Below, one piece after another: positions 8,201 to 18,493 of a stretch of DNA of 25,550 nucleotides (its first letter is position 1; each line of letters opens with the position of its first letter). The notes under the pieces were generated by a model. It searched no databases. It saw only the letters and a program-made list of their open reading frames with translations, and had not been told where the DNA came from. The stretch is from Bacteroidota bacterium (lineage in GTDB: Bacteria; Bacteroidota; Bacteroidia; Sphingobacteriales; Sphingobacteriaceae): contig JABDBT010000023.1 of assembly GCA_013288465.1 (NCBI GenBank), positions 1 through 25,550 on the forward strand, written 5' to 3'. Both the position numbers and the translations under genes were made by a program.

Positions 8201-8971
8201 ATTCAATGGGAACGTGATGATGAGATTGGCGCCATGGTAAAAGAGTATAACAATATGATAGCCGCCCTTGAAAGCAGCGCGCAGAAGCTGGCACAATCAG
8301 AAAGGGAAAGCGCCTGGCGCGAAATGGCTAAGCAAGTGGCCCATGAAATTAAAAACCCGCTAACGCCTTTAAAATTGGGTTTGCAATTGCTTGAAAAATC
8401 ATGGCGCGATAAGGACCCTAAATTTGATCAGAAGTTTGAACGGTTTAGCAAATCATTTGTTGAACAAATTGAAAGTCTGTCGTCAATAGCGTCCGAATTT
8501 TCGGCATTTGCAAAAATGCCTGATACCCGTATAGTGCGTATTAACCTGTTTGATATGTTAAGCCAAGCGGTTACCATTTTTAAACAAATGGATAATATAA
8601 CTATTAGCTACCATCCTACTGAAGAACCTTTTTATATCAATGCCGACCGCGACCAGATATTGCGCTGCTTTAATAACCTGTTAAAAAATGCCATAGAAGC
8701 CACCCCGCCCGACAGGCAGGGCATGATCATTATTGATTATACTACAACCGAAAAAAACATTTTACTCACCATTAAAGATAATGGCAACGGCATACCCGAG
8801 CACATGCGCGAAAAAATATTTGAACCTAATTTTACCACCAAAAGCTCGGGCACGGGGCTTGGGTTGGCATTTGTAAAAAACTCCATCGAAAATGCAGGCG
8901 GCACCGTTTGGTTTGAAACAAAATTGGGAATAGGCACTACCTTTTTCTTTAGCATACCTGCTGCGGGTTGA
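5237..8971 (+). CDS. large multi-pass sensor histidine kinase, NtrY-like core
   Basis: A membrane sensor kinase of 1244 residues, much longer than usual. About 12 membrane segments are visible: near 11-25, 209-231, 237-257, 284-306, 317-345, 360-390, 400-420, 422-440, 449-466, 718-742, 771-795 and 943-965. With the N-terminus inside, segments 30-208, 467-717 and 796-942 all fall outside. A HAMP-like linker (~966-1020) leads to the HisKA helix with phospho-acceptor H1036 in 'AHEIKNPLTPLKLG', an NtrY-type motif. The ATPase domain has the N box 'NLLKNAIEA' (N1151), 'DNGNGIP' (from D1181) and 'GTGLGLA' (G1205). TTG 5237 is chosen because it gives K6 and R8 before the first membrane segment; ATG 5264 is the alternative. 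No response regulator is adjacent, so it is an orphan here. The ligand is unknown. Confidence 0.9.
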   Translation: MTYSGKLRWMLALLTATLMLTAIIARKTYTSEDSLHQTAKLLEDNLHGKENLIDETLNNPVRFNRLKTLSSNTAEALNTITHFTTNNYIWLVTLKNEQLAFWSGTKVLPHDLAKIKNGVSFINQPNGYYEVIRKNDGDFSAIFFIPVKINYAFQNQYLQNTFAKDLISEHNIEIADFSDRDIHEIHSVNNVYLFSVKLMPGAVSQRLFYFELVFWLLTFITLCILIQNLCTYLARKGYVITSLALLALFIVLLRVINLHYNLPDLTYRLDIFNPRFYASSNLFPTLGDFCINILLVCWLAAFLFQQRNRLLKHAPGKAASYVILISCILALLIVLTAFLTIFYGVVSNSQISFDVSDVFNLSWFSAIGILMLCFCFLMLFLLTEVFLTLAKKLNIPVTHQVLIFLTGIVLFTVVVSFYWEFTVVYFLWAIIVAIRGYSYRYDNLKLNTGLFATIILVFAFISAVMLNHFESIKEKDVRKALVQQLQIPDDVTADYLFKKIEDQIITDPALAQSFTDSVHNNDYLKNRFQKLYFDGYLSKYDFTVHAFNNDGQSISSDKSYALSDFRDMVLYSSFKVSDNFYRENASFGFQNYFAMLPVSDKGKSLGVIVIELKSKALQIADSFPALLIDEKAKPGNEFKNYSYAFYSDGKLIRQHGNYIYNLINTNFKGELKQYTSKTTSIEGLKWYRPFTVYNHLIYMPSARNLIVISREENAVFYDITSLTIFFVAIMLFSMLVILVRWAWIRIKILNFTDNIIKWSFRINFDRILYKTRIQFSMVFAVFITLVMVGMVTYFSIITQYQNQQDTMIRDKISRITDFLERGQLDKYLGNINEESQLDFDRLANSYATDLVLFDRQGSLLITTQPKVYKYGLMAPRMNARAFIKLSELKNSEFVNDETLGELKYKSAYTPVRNTKGDVAAYLQLPYFSNETDYYERIGSLLNIMINIYALIFIAIGLFAIIIARQITAPLNFIQESLGKIIYGKKNEPIQWERDDEIGAMVKEYNNMIAALESSAQKLAQSERESAWREMAKQVAHEIKNPLTPLKLGLQLLEKSWRDKDPKFDQKFERFSKSFVEQIESLSSIASEFSAFAKMPDTRIVRINLFDMLSQAVTIFKQMDNITISYHPTEEPFYINADRDQILRCFNNLLKNAIEATPPDRQGMIIIDYTTTEKNILLTIKDNGNGIPEHMREKIFEPNFTTKSSGTGLGLAFVKNSIENAGGTVWFETKLGIGTTFFFSIPAAG

Positions 8972-9023
8972 AATTAAAATAAAGATTTTTTTGATTTTTT
9001 CCCGGGTGCTTAACCCGATACAT

Positions 9024-9031
9024 TATATTTG
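9024..9031 (+). promoter_or_regulatory. Bacteroidota -7 promoter element TATATTTG
   Basis: TATATTTG fits TAnnTTTG exactly, 26 bases before the ATG of the Crp/Fnr gene. A small dyad CGGGT-N7-ACCCG just upstream could be an operator. No -33 TTTG at the usual spacing is seen. Confidence 0.6.
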
Positions 9032-9057
9032 ATTACAAACAGCAACAACACCGCCCC

Positions 9058-9642
9058 ATGGCATTTGACCTGATATTAAATAATGTTTCGAAGTATATTG
9101 AGCTGACTGATGCCGAGCAGGAATTTTTTGTGGCGCGATTAGAAACAAAATCGGTTAAAAGAAAACAATTCCTGTTAAGCGAAGGTGAAGTATGTAAATA
9201 TTCGGCGTTTGTAACAGCAGGTTGTTTAAGGGGATATACCATTGATAGGGGCGGCGTTGAACATGTACTTGGTTTTGCCCCTCCTGATTGGTGGATTGCG
9301 GATATGTACAGCCTGATAACCCAAAAGCCCGGCACCCTGTACATTGAAGCGCTGGAAGATACCGACATGATATTGCTGTCAAAAATTAACCAGGAAAAGC
9401 TATATGTCGAGGTCCCGAAATTTGAACGGTTTTTTCGCATCCTTGCCGAAAAATCATTAGTAGCCAACCAGCAGCGTATAGTTGATAATATGAGCCTAAC
9501 CGCCGAGGAGCGTTACGGCATATTTTGCAAACGGTACCCCACCCTTATTGATCACCTGCCCCAAAAACAATTAGCCGCCTACATTGGCGTTACCCCCGAG
9601 TTTTTTAGTAGGATGAGGAGCGAAATGATGAGGAAGAAATAG
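9058..9642 (+). CDS. Crp/Fnr-family transcriptional regulator (194 aa)
   Basis: The N-terminal ~120 residues fit a cyclic-nucleotide-binding-like beta-roll ('RKQFLLSEGEVCKYSAFVTAG', 'EALEDTDMILLS'). A dimerisation helix and a C-terminal helix-turn-helix follow ('PQKQLAAYIGVTPEFFSRMR', ~168-187). This is the short form common in Bacteroidota. The residues that bind cAMP in E. coli CRP are not evident, so the ligand is unknown and it may bind none. The start at ATG 9058 is supported by the -7 box 26 bases before it. The pirin gene lies 156 bases downstream with its own promoter; a regulator-pirin pairing is frequent in this phylum, so pirin is a plausible target. Confidence 0.85.
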   Translation: MAFDLILNNVSKYIELTDAEQEFFVARLETKSVKRKQFLLSEGEVCKYSAFVTAGCLRGYTIDRGGVEHVLGFAPPDWWIADMYSLITQKPGTLYIEALEDTDMILLSKINQEKLYVEVPKFERFFRILAEKSLVANQQRIVDNMSLTAEERYGIFCKRYPTLIDHLPQKQLAAYIGVTPEFFSRMRSEMMRKK

Positions 9643-9644
9643 TC

Positions 9645-9727
9645 AGTTTGCAGTTGCCGGTTTGCAGTTAGCAGATATTAGCACCCACTAATCTCTAATT
9701 AACTAATCTCTAATCACTAACCTCTAT
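9645..9727. repeat. TTTGCAGTT words followed by a TCTAATCTCTAAT-family repeat
   Basis: Two copies of the word GTTTGCAGTT (9646-9669) are followed by a stretch of TAATCTCTAATTAACTAATC words (9688-9727). The second part shares more than 20 consecutive bases with 16764-16797. It fills the gap between the Crp/Fnr gene and the pirin promoter. Confidence 0.75.
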
Positions 9728-9766
9728 TTCTTAACCTACATCATGTGCCGGGCTTTTCGTACACCG

Positions 9767-9774
9767 TACCTTTG
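9767..9774 (+). promoter_or_regulatory. Bacteroidota -7 promoter element TACCTTTG
   Basis: TACCTTTG fits TAnnTTTG exactly and lies 24 bases before the pirin ATG, downstream of the repeat. It implies that pirin is transcribed separately from the regulator. Confidence 0.65.
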
Positions 9775-9798
9775 AGTATAATTTAAAACTTAATCAAA

Positions 9799-10515
9799 AT
9801 GGCAAATACAATATTACATAAAGCCGCCACACGCGGGCATGCAAACCATGGCTGGCTTAACAGTTACCACTCTTTTAGTTTTGGCAGTTATTATAACCCC
9901 GAAAGGATGGGTTTTGGCACATTAAGGGTATTAAATGATGATACCGTTGATGCAGGCATGGGCTTTGGTAAGCACCCGCATGATAATATGGAAATTATTT
10001 CTATCCCGCTTGAGGGCGACCTGGAACATAAAGACAGCATGAACAATGTGGCCGTAATAAAAAATGGCGACATACAGGCCATGAGCGCCGGTACCGGCAT
10101 TTATCATAGCGAGTATAATAACGATCGCGATAAACGGGTTAAATTTTTGCAGATATGGGTATATCCGAATAAACGGAATGTTGAACCGCGTTATGACCAG
10201 ATAACCCTGAATTTAGAGGACAGGCATAACAAGCTACAACAGATATTGTCGCCCAACCCGGATGATGCAGGTGTGTGGATACACCAAAATGCATGGTTCC
10301 ATTTAGGGAAGTTTGACAAGGGCATAAGTACCGAATATGCACTAAAAGCAAAAGGCAACGGCGTATATGTTTTTGTATTAAGCGGCGATATAAACGTAAA
10401 CGGCCAGCTACTGAATACCCGCGATGGATTTGGGATATGGGATACAGATAAATTTACCATCAGCGCTGATACCAACGCGGAATTTTTGCTGATGGAAGTG
10501 CCGATGGCAATTTGA
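9799..10515 (+). CDS. pirin family protein (YhhW-like bicupin)
   Basis: A cytoplasmic bicupin of 238 residues, the usual length for bacterial YhhW-type pirins. Some of these have quercetin 2,3-dioxygenase activity in vitro; their physiological role is unclear. The metal-binding set is intact in the N-terminal cupin: H59 and H61 in 'KHPHDNMEI', and H103 and E105 in 'GIYHSEYN'. 'FGTLRVLNDD' and 'KFLQIWVYP' are further family blocks. The C-terminal cupin (~150-238, 'VYVFVLSGDINVNG') lacks an obvious metal site, as is normal. ATG 9799 follows the -7 box by 24 bases. The upstream Crp/Fnr gene is the likely regulatory partner by context only. Confidence 0.92.
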   Translation: MANTILHKAATRGHANHGWLNSYHSFSFGSYYNPERMGFGTLRVLNDDTVDAGMGFGKHPHDNMEIISIPLEGDLEHKDSMNNVAVIKNGDIQAMSAGTGIYHSEYNNDRDKRVKFLQIWVYPNKRNVEPRYDQITLNLEDRHNKLQQILSPNPDDAGVWIHQNAWFHLGKFDKGISTEYALKAKGNGVYVFVLSGDINVNGQLLNTRDGFGIWDTDKFTISADTNAEFLLMEVPMAI

Positions 10516-10535
10516 ATGAGTGAATTAATCATTTA

Positions 10536-10626
10536 TTCTTTGTGATCTTTGTGCCTGCTCTTGGTGGCCTTTGTGGTTAATTTAACCACGGAGTTCATGG
10601 AGAAAATGCACAAAGATACACGAAGC
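10536..10626. repeat. CTTTGTG...GTGGTTAA / TTAACCAC...CACAAAG inverted repeat
   Basis: The left half has repeated CTTTGTG words (10538-10577) and ends GTGGTTAA. The right half begins TTTAACCACGGAG and ends with GCACAAAGATACACGAAG. The centre GTGGTTAATTTAACCAC (10573-10589) is a near-perfect palindrome. Similar elements are, from memory, scattered between genes in many bacteria. It occupies most of the 139-base gap between pirin and the receiver-like gene. Confidence 0.75.
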
Positions 10627-10654
10627 TTTTATTGCTGAATTATCCAAAACAGAT

Positions 10655-10957
10655 ATGAGTAAAATAGAAATATTAGTTATTGGGCGGCACCCGGAAATAT
10701 TGCAAACTGTAATAAGGTTAGTGAACAATAACCCCGAATGGAATGCCGCAGGCGCCGGTACCGATGAGGAAGCAATTGCTGCGTTTAATGCTAATAATTA
10801 CAGGTTAGTGCTGTTAGGCGGCGGCATTGAAAAGGATAGCGAGACTAAATTATGCGCGATGTTTAGGGCCCAAAAACCGGATATTATAATTGTGCAACAT
10901 TATGGCGGCGGGAGCGGATTGTTGGCTGCGGAGATTTACCAGGCTTTGGGTATTTGA
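10655..10957 (+). CDS. degenerate receiver-like protein (100 aa)
   Basis: The alternation of strands and helices fits a CheY-like receiver: 'IEILVIGRHPEIL' for the first strand, 'YRLVLLGGGIE' for the third, and 'PDIIIVQHYGG' for the fourth. None of the phosphorylation residues survive. The acidic pair after strand 1 is G10-R11, the phospho-acceptor position is G55, and the conserved Lys after strand 5 is absent because the protein ends early. It therefore cannot be phosphorylated in the normal way and may be a pseudo-receiver that acts by binding partners, or another small Rossmann-like protein. ATG 10655 follows a dispersed repeat. Its last 22 bases overlap the end of the convergent TonB-domain gene. 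Confidence 0.6.
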   Translation: MSKIEILVIGRHPEILQTVIRLVNNNPEWNAAGAGTDEEAIAAFNANNYRLVLLGGGIEKDSETKLCAMFRAQKPDIIIVQHYGGGSGLLAAEIYQALGI

Positions 10958-11394
10958 TGGTGTTCTGAAGGGTGTTCTGAATCAAACATAATAGGTACAG
11001 TGTATTGCACCCTTACCGGTTTTCCGAGTTGCGAACCGGGGATAAACCTGCAATCGTCCAGCACCCTGACACATTCATTACTCAATTCAACAGAGGGGGA
11101 CCTAACGGCCCTGATATTCGTCAGGCAACCATCCTTTCCTACAATAAACGTTATAAATACCTTTCCTTGAACTTTCTCTCTTAAGGCTTTTTTTGGATAG
11201 ACGATGTTATTATCTAAGTATTTGTAAAACTCGTCCATACCACCTGGGTATTGTGGCTCAATTTCTACCGGCCCATAGCCCACTCTTATAACGGGTTTGG
11301 GTTCAGGAATGTTTGGTATGGTATCATCCACGGTTTGCGCTTTTGAACCCATATATATACCACAAGCGATAATAAGCAGAAAATATCTTTTCAT
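10936..11394 (-). CDS. secreted TonB C-terminal-domain protein
   Basis: The protein has 152 residues. 'MKRYFLLIIACGIYMGSKAQ' reads as a signal peptide with cleavage after 'SKA'; an alternative lipobox 'IIAC' at residue 11 has a very short hydrophobic stretch. Residues ~50-140 match the TonB C-terminal fold: 'PQYPGGMDEFYKYLDNNIVYP', 'VQGKVFITFIVGKDG', 'LDDCRFIPGSQLGKPVRVQYTVPI'. In TonB this domain contacts outer-membrane receptors and passes on proton-motive energy. Here there is no TonB-like membrane anchor with a proline-rich linker, so direct coupling to ExbBD is doubtful; a periplasmic or lipid-anchored accessory role is more likely. The 131-base gap to the divergent transporter has no exact -7 box. 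The 3' end overlaps the convergent receiver-like gene by 22 bases. Confidence 0.82.
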   Translation of the reverse strand: MKRYFLLIIACGIYMGSKAQTVDDTIPNIPEPKPVIRVGYGPVEIEPQYPGGMDEFYKYLDNNIVYPKKALREKVQGKVFITFIVGKDGCLTNIRAVRSPSVELSNECVRVLDDCRFIPGSQLGKPVRVQYTVPIMFDSEHPSEHHQIPKAW

Positions 11395-11525
11395 TACATG
11401 AAGTTAAGTATTTTATGAATAAGTAAATTAGCTAAATATTAGTATCGTTTAAAGCAGTTACCTGTTCAAGTAAAACATTAAACAATAATCGCTGTCTTAC
11501 TTTCATACCCTCTGGAACTTAAACC

Positions 11526-12581
11526 ATGGCCGAAAAAAAGAAACACGCTGATACTACACCTAACCAACTGACCTATACCGGTAAAGTATGGCAAACCATG
11601 GCAATTATTGCCTTGTTTGTTGTGGTGATATTAGTTATCCGCGTTGCCTTTAATGTATTGCTAATGGCGCTGGCCGGGTCACTTATAGCTGTTTATTTTC
11701 ATGGTTTAGGCGATATTATTCAGCGTAAAACCAGGCTTAACCGCAAGTTAGCAATGATCATATCTATTGCAGGTTCCATTATATTGCTTGGTGTATTGCT
11801 TTGGTTTATGGGTACTAAAATACAGGTACAGGTTGCAGAGTTAAGTAATAAGCTACCTGCTACACTTAATACCGCTAAGGCCAAACTTGCCGCCGTCCCT
11901 ATAGGACAAAAAGTACTTGATTCTTTCTCGGGCGATAATTCGCAAAAGCTATTCACTACCGCTCAAAGTTTTTTCGCCACGGGTTTTGGCGTATTAGGCG
12001 ATCTGTATATTATTTTATTCCTGGGTATTTTCTTTACCGCCAGTCCGTCGCTTTATAAAGATGGCATGTTGCTGCTGGTGCCCAAAAATAAAAAAATGTT
12101 GGGCCAGCATATTATGGATAGGATAAGTCTTTCGCTTAAAGGTTGGCTTAAGGGTATGTTACTATCCATGTTGCTGATAACTATTTTGATAACCATAGGC
12201 TTGAGTATTATTGGCGTACCTGTTGCACTGGCGCTGGCATTAATAACCGGCATTTTAGAGCTCGTTCCAAATTTAGGCCCATTAATAGCGATGATTCCAG
12301 GCGTATTGCTGGCGCTTACTATAAGTACTAATACAGCAATAATAGTAGCATTGCTATATATTGTATCGCAAACTATAGTGGCTAATATAGTAACCCCGCT
12401 AATTCAAAAAAAGATGATCAATCTGCCACCGGCGTTAACACTCATCAGCCAGTTAGTTATGGCCACGGTTTCCGGCGCGTTAGGGATTATCCTGGCTGTT
12501 CCCTTGCTGGCTATAATAATTATTTTGGTTGATGAATTGTATGTGAAGAAAATCAACAAAGCGGAGGCCGAGCCTGGTTAA
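11526..12581 (+). CDS. AI-2E family (PerM/YdiK-type) membrane transporter
   Basis: An integral inner-membrane protein of 351 residues with the family pattern. Two N-terminal hydrophobic hairpins (~24-95) precede a soluble-looking segment ~96-150 with an amphipathic 'VQVAELSNKLPATL' stretch. Several C-terminal membrane segments follow. Family signatures are 'DLYIILFLGIFFTASP' (~160), 'GWLKGMLLSMLLI' (~208), 'ELVPNLGPLIAMIPG' (~243) and 'IVANIVTPLIQKKMINLPPALTL' region (~285-306). Members have been linked to AI-2 export or Na+/H+ exchange, so the substrate cannot be predicted. A 14-residue hydrophilic start begins at ATG 11526. Its 3' end is within 10 bases of the stem of the oppositely oriented rRNA operon terminator. 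Confidence 0.9.
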   Translation: MAEKKKHADTTPNQLTYTGKVWQTMAIIALFVVVILVIRVAFNVLLMALAGSLIAVYFHGLGDIIQRKTRLNRKLAMIISIAGSIILLGVLLWFMGTKIQVQVAELSNKLPATLNTAKAKLAAVPIGQKVLDSFSGDNSQKLFTTAQSFFATGFGVLGDLYIILFLGIFFTASPSLYKDGMLLLVPKNKKMLGQHIMDRISLSLKGWLKGMLLSMLLITILITIGLSIIGVPVALALALITGILELVPNLGPLIAMIPGVLLALTISTNTAIIVALLYIVSQTIVANIVTPLIQKKMINLPPALTLISQLVMATVSGALGIILAVPLLAIIIILVDELYVKKINKAEAEPG

Positions 12582-12617
12582 AAACGCAAAAACCCCTCAT
12601 CACATTGATGAAGGGTT
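12578..12617 (-). terminator. rRNA operon terminator
   Basis: Read on the minus strand, AACCCTTCATCA (12617-12606), loop ATG and TGATGAGGGGTT (12602-12591) pair over all 12 positions, with one G-U wobble. T-rich TTTGCGTTTTTAAC follows. On the plus strand the wobble becomes a C-A mismatch and there is no T tract, so the element serves the rRNA operon. Its T tract reaches the stop codon of the convergent AI-2E-family gene. Confidence 0.85.
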
Positions 12618-12644
12618 ATGCCACCGTATTAAACGGCTTTAAGA

Positions 12645-12755
12645 TTTGGCACCGACCTACTCTCCCACATTTTACTGCAGTACCATCGGCTCTGGCGGGC
12701 TTGACTTCTCTGTTCGGAATGGGAAGAGGTAGACACCGCCGATATAGGCACCTGA
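12645..12755 (-). rRNA. rrf: 5S ribosomal RNA
   Basis: The minus strand reads TCAGGTGCCTATATCGGCGG at the 5' end. It contains the CCATTCCGAACAGAGAAG loop typical of 5S rRNA and ends GGTCGGTGCCA, which pairs with the 5' end. Length is about 111 bases; ends are approximate. It is the last gene of the rRNA operon, about 30 bases before the terminator stem. Confidence 0.95.
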
Positions 12756-12756
12756 A

Positions 12757-12990
12757 TATTTTAATGTTTGATTGAGTGATTTAGTGAATGACTGAATGTC
12801 TTAGCGCTTGGCTATGAACTATCATCCATGAACTAATGCCCAATAAACAATGACAATAATTGAAAGAAGTAAGTTTAAGAGAAAACAACAATATTTAGTG
12901 TTCGGAGTCCAAAGTCTTTAGTTTTTAGTCTTAAGCCATTACTGACTATGGACTATCGACCATCAACTATGGACTCCTTAATTACCTGCT
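12757..12990. repeat. 23S-5S spacer made of degenerate repeat words
   Basis: The 12766-12800 stretch is GATTGAGTGATTTAGTGAAT-type sequence, related to blocks at 16282-16366, 16594-16629 and 16717-16744. The 12904-12977 stretch is an inverted element: GGAGTCCA (12904-12911) and TGGACTCC (12970-12977) enclose near-tandem GACTATGGACTATCGACCAT words. A weaker piece of the same kind (TATGAACTATCATCCATGAA) lies at about 12810-12832. I see no gene in this spacer. Confidence 0.75.
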
Positions 12991-12992
12991 AT

Positions 12993-15875
<2,883 letters not shown>

Positions 15876-15910
15876 CTACTATATCGCCTTTTGCTCGATA
15901 TGTATGCTTT

Positions 15911-16017
15911 TTGATTCTTGCCGCATCTTTAGATTCAAGAGCCGAGAGCCAGGAGCCAAGATTCTATCCCCACGATTTGCATCCTGGTTCTTGATTCTTG
16001 TATCTTGATTCTTACTT
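15911..16017. repeat. TTGATTCTTG-family repeat in the tRNA-Ala/23S spacer
   Basis: 15911-15964 contains TTGATTCTTG and AGATTCAAGAG followed by near-tandem GAGCCGAGAGCCAGGAGCCA. 15984-16014 contains the inverse-type words TTCTTGATTCTTGTATCTTG. The halves are imperfectly inverted. This is a third word family confined here to the rRNA operon. Confidence 0.7.
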
Positions 16018-16103
16018 TTCAAATCTTCCGAGTCACGACAGTCCTCTATACTGTTGTCTTCTCTTTTATTTTACTTCTTCCAATATGTCAAAGAACGCTT
16101 CGG

Positions 16104-16195
16104 CCGCCGTAGCTTTAGCGAAGGAGGCTTACCTCTTTCGTTGTTGCTTACTTTTGGCCTTTCTGCCCTCCTTCGCTCTTGCGAGCTTCGGCGGG
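16104..16195. repeat. long imperfect hairpin in the tRNA-Ala/23S spacer
   Basis: The left arm CCGCCGTAGCTTTAGCGAAG continues to 16128, and the right arm at 16165-16195 is its approximate reverse complement (GCCCTCCTTCGCTC...GCTTCGGCGGG). The shared core is CCGCCG-AGCT--AGCGAAGGAGG. It ends six bases from the 3' end of tRNA-Ala, so it could act in processing of the precursor, or it could be another dispersed repeat. A short frame across it is not believable as a gene. Confidence 0.65.
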
Positions 16196-16201
16196 TAAAA
16201 G

Positions 16202-16275
16202 TGGAGAATAACGGATTCGAACCGTTGACCCCCTGCGTGCAAGGCAGGTGCTCTAGCCAGCTGAGCTAATCCCCC
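16202..16275 (-). tRNA. tRNA-Ala (anticodon TGC)
   Basis: The minus strand starts GGGGGATTAGCTCAGCTGG, has the anticodon loop CTTGCAC with TGC, and a TTCGAAT T-loop. The acceptor strand ATTCTCC pairs with GGGGGAT, with the discriminator base A. The CCA end is not encoded. It is the second tRNA in the 16S-23S spacer. Confidence 0.97.
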
Positions 16276-16281
16276 AATTGA

Positions 16282-16366
16282 TTAATGTGTGAATTACTGA
16301 ATGTTTTAATGAGTGATTGCTTTTCTTTTCATTCGCTCATTTACTCATTCCTTCATTCGCTCATTG
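16282..16366. repeat. GAGTGAATG-family inverted repeat between the two tRNA genes
   Basis: The left half (16286-16320) has GTGTGAATTACTGAATG and AATGAGTGATTG. The right half (16330-16366) has the inverse words CATTCGCTCATTTACTCATT and CTTCATTCGCTCATTG. It fills almost the whole 94-base gap between tRNA-Ala and tRNA-Ile and could fold as a hairpin between them. Confidence 0.75.
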
Positions 16367-16369
16367 CCG

Positions 16370-16444
16370 TAGTCCCGAGCAGATTTGAACTGCTGACCCC
16401 TACATTATCAGTGTAGTGCTCTAACCAAACTGAGCTACAGGACT
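16370..16444 (-). tRNA. tRNA-Ile (anticodon GAT)
   Basis: The minus strand starts AGTCCTGTAGCTCAGTTTGG. It has the anticodon stem CTACA/TGTAG around CTGATAA with GAT, and a TTCAAAT T-loop. The acceptor strand CGGGACT pairs with AGTCCTG, with the discriminator base A. The CCA end is not encoded. It lies first after 16S. Confidence 0.97.
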
Positions 16445-16448
16445 TTTT

Positions 16449-16519
16449 GATTTCGGATTTCGGATGTACGATTTCGGATTTAGTTAATCGTAATTCGTAA
16501 ATCGTAAATCGTAATTTCT
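16449..16519. repeat. GATTTCGG / AATCGTAA inverted repeat in the 16S/tRNA-Ile spacer
   Basis: The left half has near-tandem GATTTCGGATTTCGGATGTA words. The right half has inverse-type words TAATCGTAATTCGTAAATCG. It begins only five bases from the mature 5' end of tRNA-Ile. It has the same design and closely related words as the element translated inside mqnD. Confidence 0.75.
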
Positions 16520-16589
16520 TACAATCTCGTCTCCCAGATGTTAGCGCCACACTGATGGCTTCATCTTTTGGGTTTTCCTTTTGTTTTTT

Positions 16590-16800
16590 TTAGTTATTGA
16601 ATGAGTGAATGAGCGATTTAGTGAATGTTTTACCATTCAACTAATCTCTAATCTCTAATCACCAATCTCTAACTTTAAGAAATAATCATGTAGTTTGCAG
16701 TTTTGTTTAATGTTGGAATTAGTGATTGTGTGATTTAGTGAATGTTTAAAGCATTGCTGCTTCTCCTAATCCCTAATTAACTAATCTCTAATCACTGAAG
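16590..16800. repeat. mosaic of repeat words in the 16S/tRNA-Ile spacer
   Basis: In order: GAATGAGTGAATGAGCGATT words (16594-16629), TCTAATCTCTAATC words (16638-16673), GTTTGCAGTTTTG (16693-16705), TGATTGTGTGATTTAGTGAA (16720-16739), and TAATCCCTAATTAACTAATC words (16764-16797). The last shares more than 20 consecutive bases with 9694-9718. I see no gene here. The unmatched part between 16520 and 16590 holds nothing recognisable. Confidence 0.75.
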
Positions 16801-16815
16801 TAAAGGTTGGTATTG
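16797..16815 (-). other. 3' half of the pre-16S processing stem
   Basis: The transcript here reads CAATACCAACCTTTACTTC, just past the 3' end of 16S. It is complementary to GAAGTTAGGGAGGTATTG in the 5' leader (18435-18418): a perfect 7-bp CAATACC/GGTATTG block, then most further positions including GAAGT/ACTTC. This is the expected RNase III-type stem that closes around 16S. Confidence 0.7.
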
Positions 16816-16819
16816 CTCC

Positions 16820-18346
<1,527 letters not shown>

Positions 18347-18417
18347 ATGTTTTGTTTGACTTCCCGACCCTATTATTAATTAATAGAATCTGTTAATCTG
18401 TATTATATATCTTTATA

Positions 18418-18435
18418 CAATACCTCCCTAACTTC
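18418..18435 (-). other. 5' half of the pre-16S processing stem
   Basis: The transcript reads GAAGTTAGGGAGGTATTG about 70 bases before mature 16S. It pairs with the 3' flank at 16815-16797. The intervening leader contains an A/T-rich near-palindrome around 18370-18387. Confidence 0.7.
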
Positions 18436-18460
18436 TTCTCTCAAACAAACCTTCTCTTTC

Positions 18461-18493
18461 CGTTTGCAGTTTGCTTTCCCCAGTTTGCAGTTC
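18461..18493. repeat. TTTGCAGTT repeat words in the rRNA leader
   Basis: CGTTTGCAGTTTG (18461-18473) and CAGTTTGCAGTTCC (18481-18494) are a near-tandem pair. The same word occurs at 9646-9669 and 16693-16703. The rest of the leader (18347-18683) holds the processing stem and no believable gene. Confidence 0.6.

Noticed and set aside
9033..9467. 144-codon minus-strand frame
   Set aside because: It is antisense to the Crp/Fnr gene, which has a promoter and clear domains.
16054..16269. Open frame crossing the spacer and tRNA-Ala
   Set aside because: It runs through a hairpin and a tRNA gene and has no recognisable protein features.
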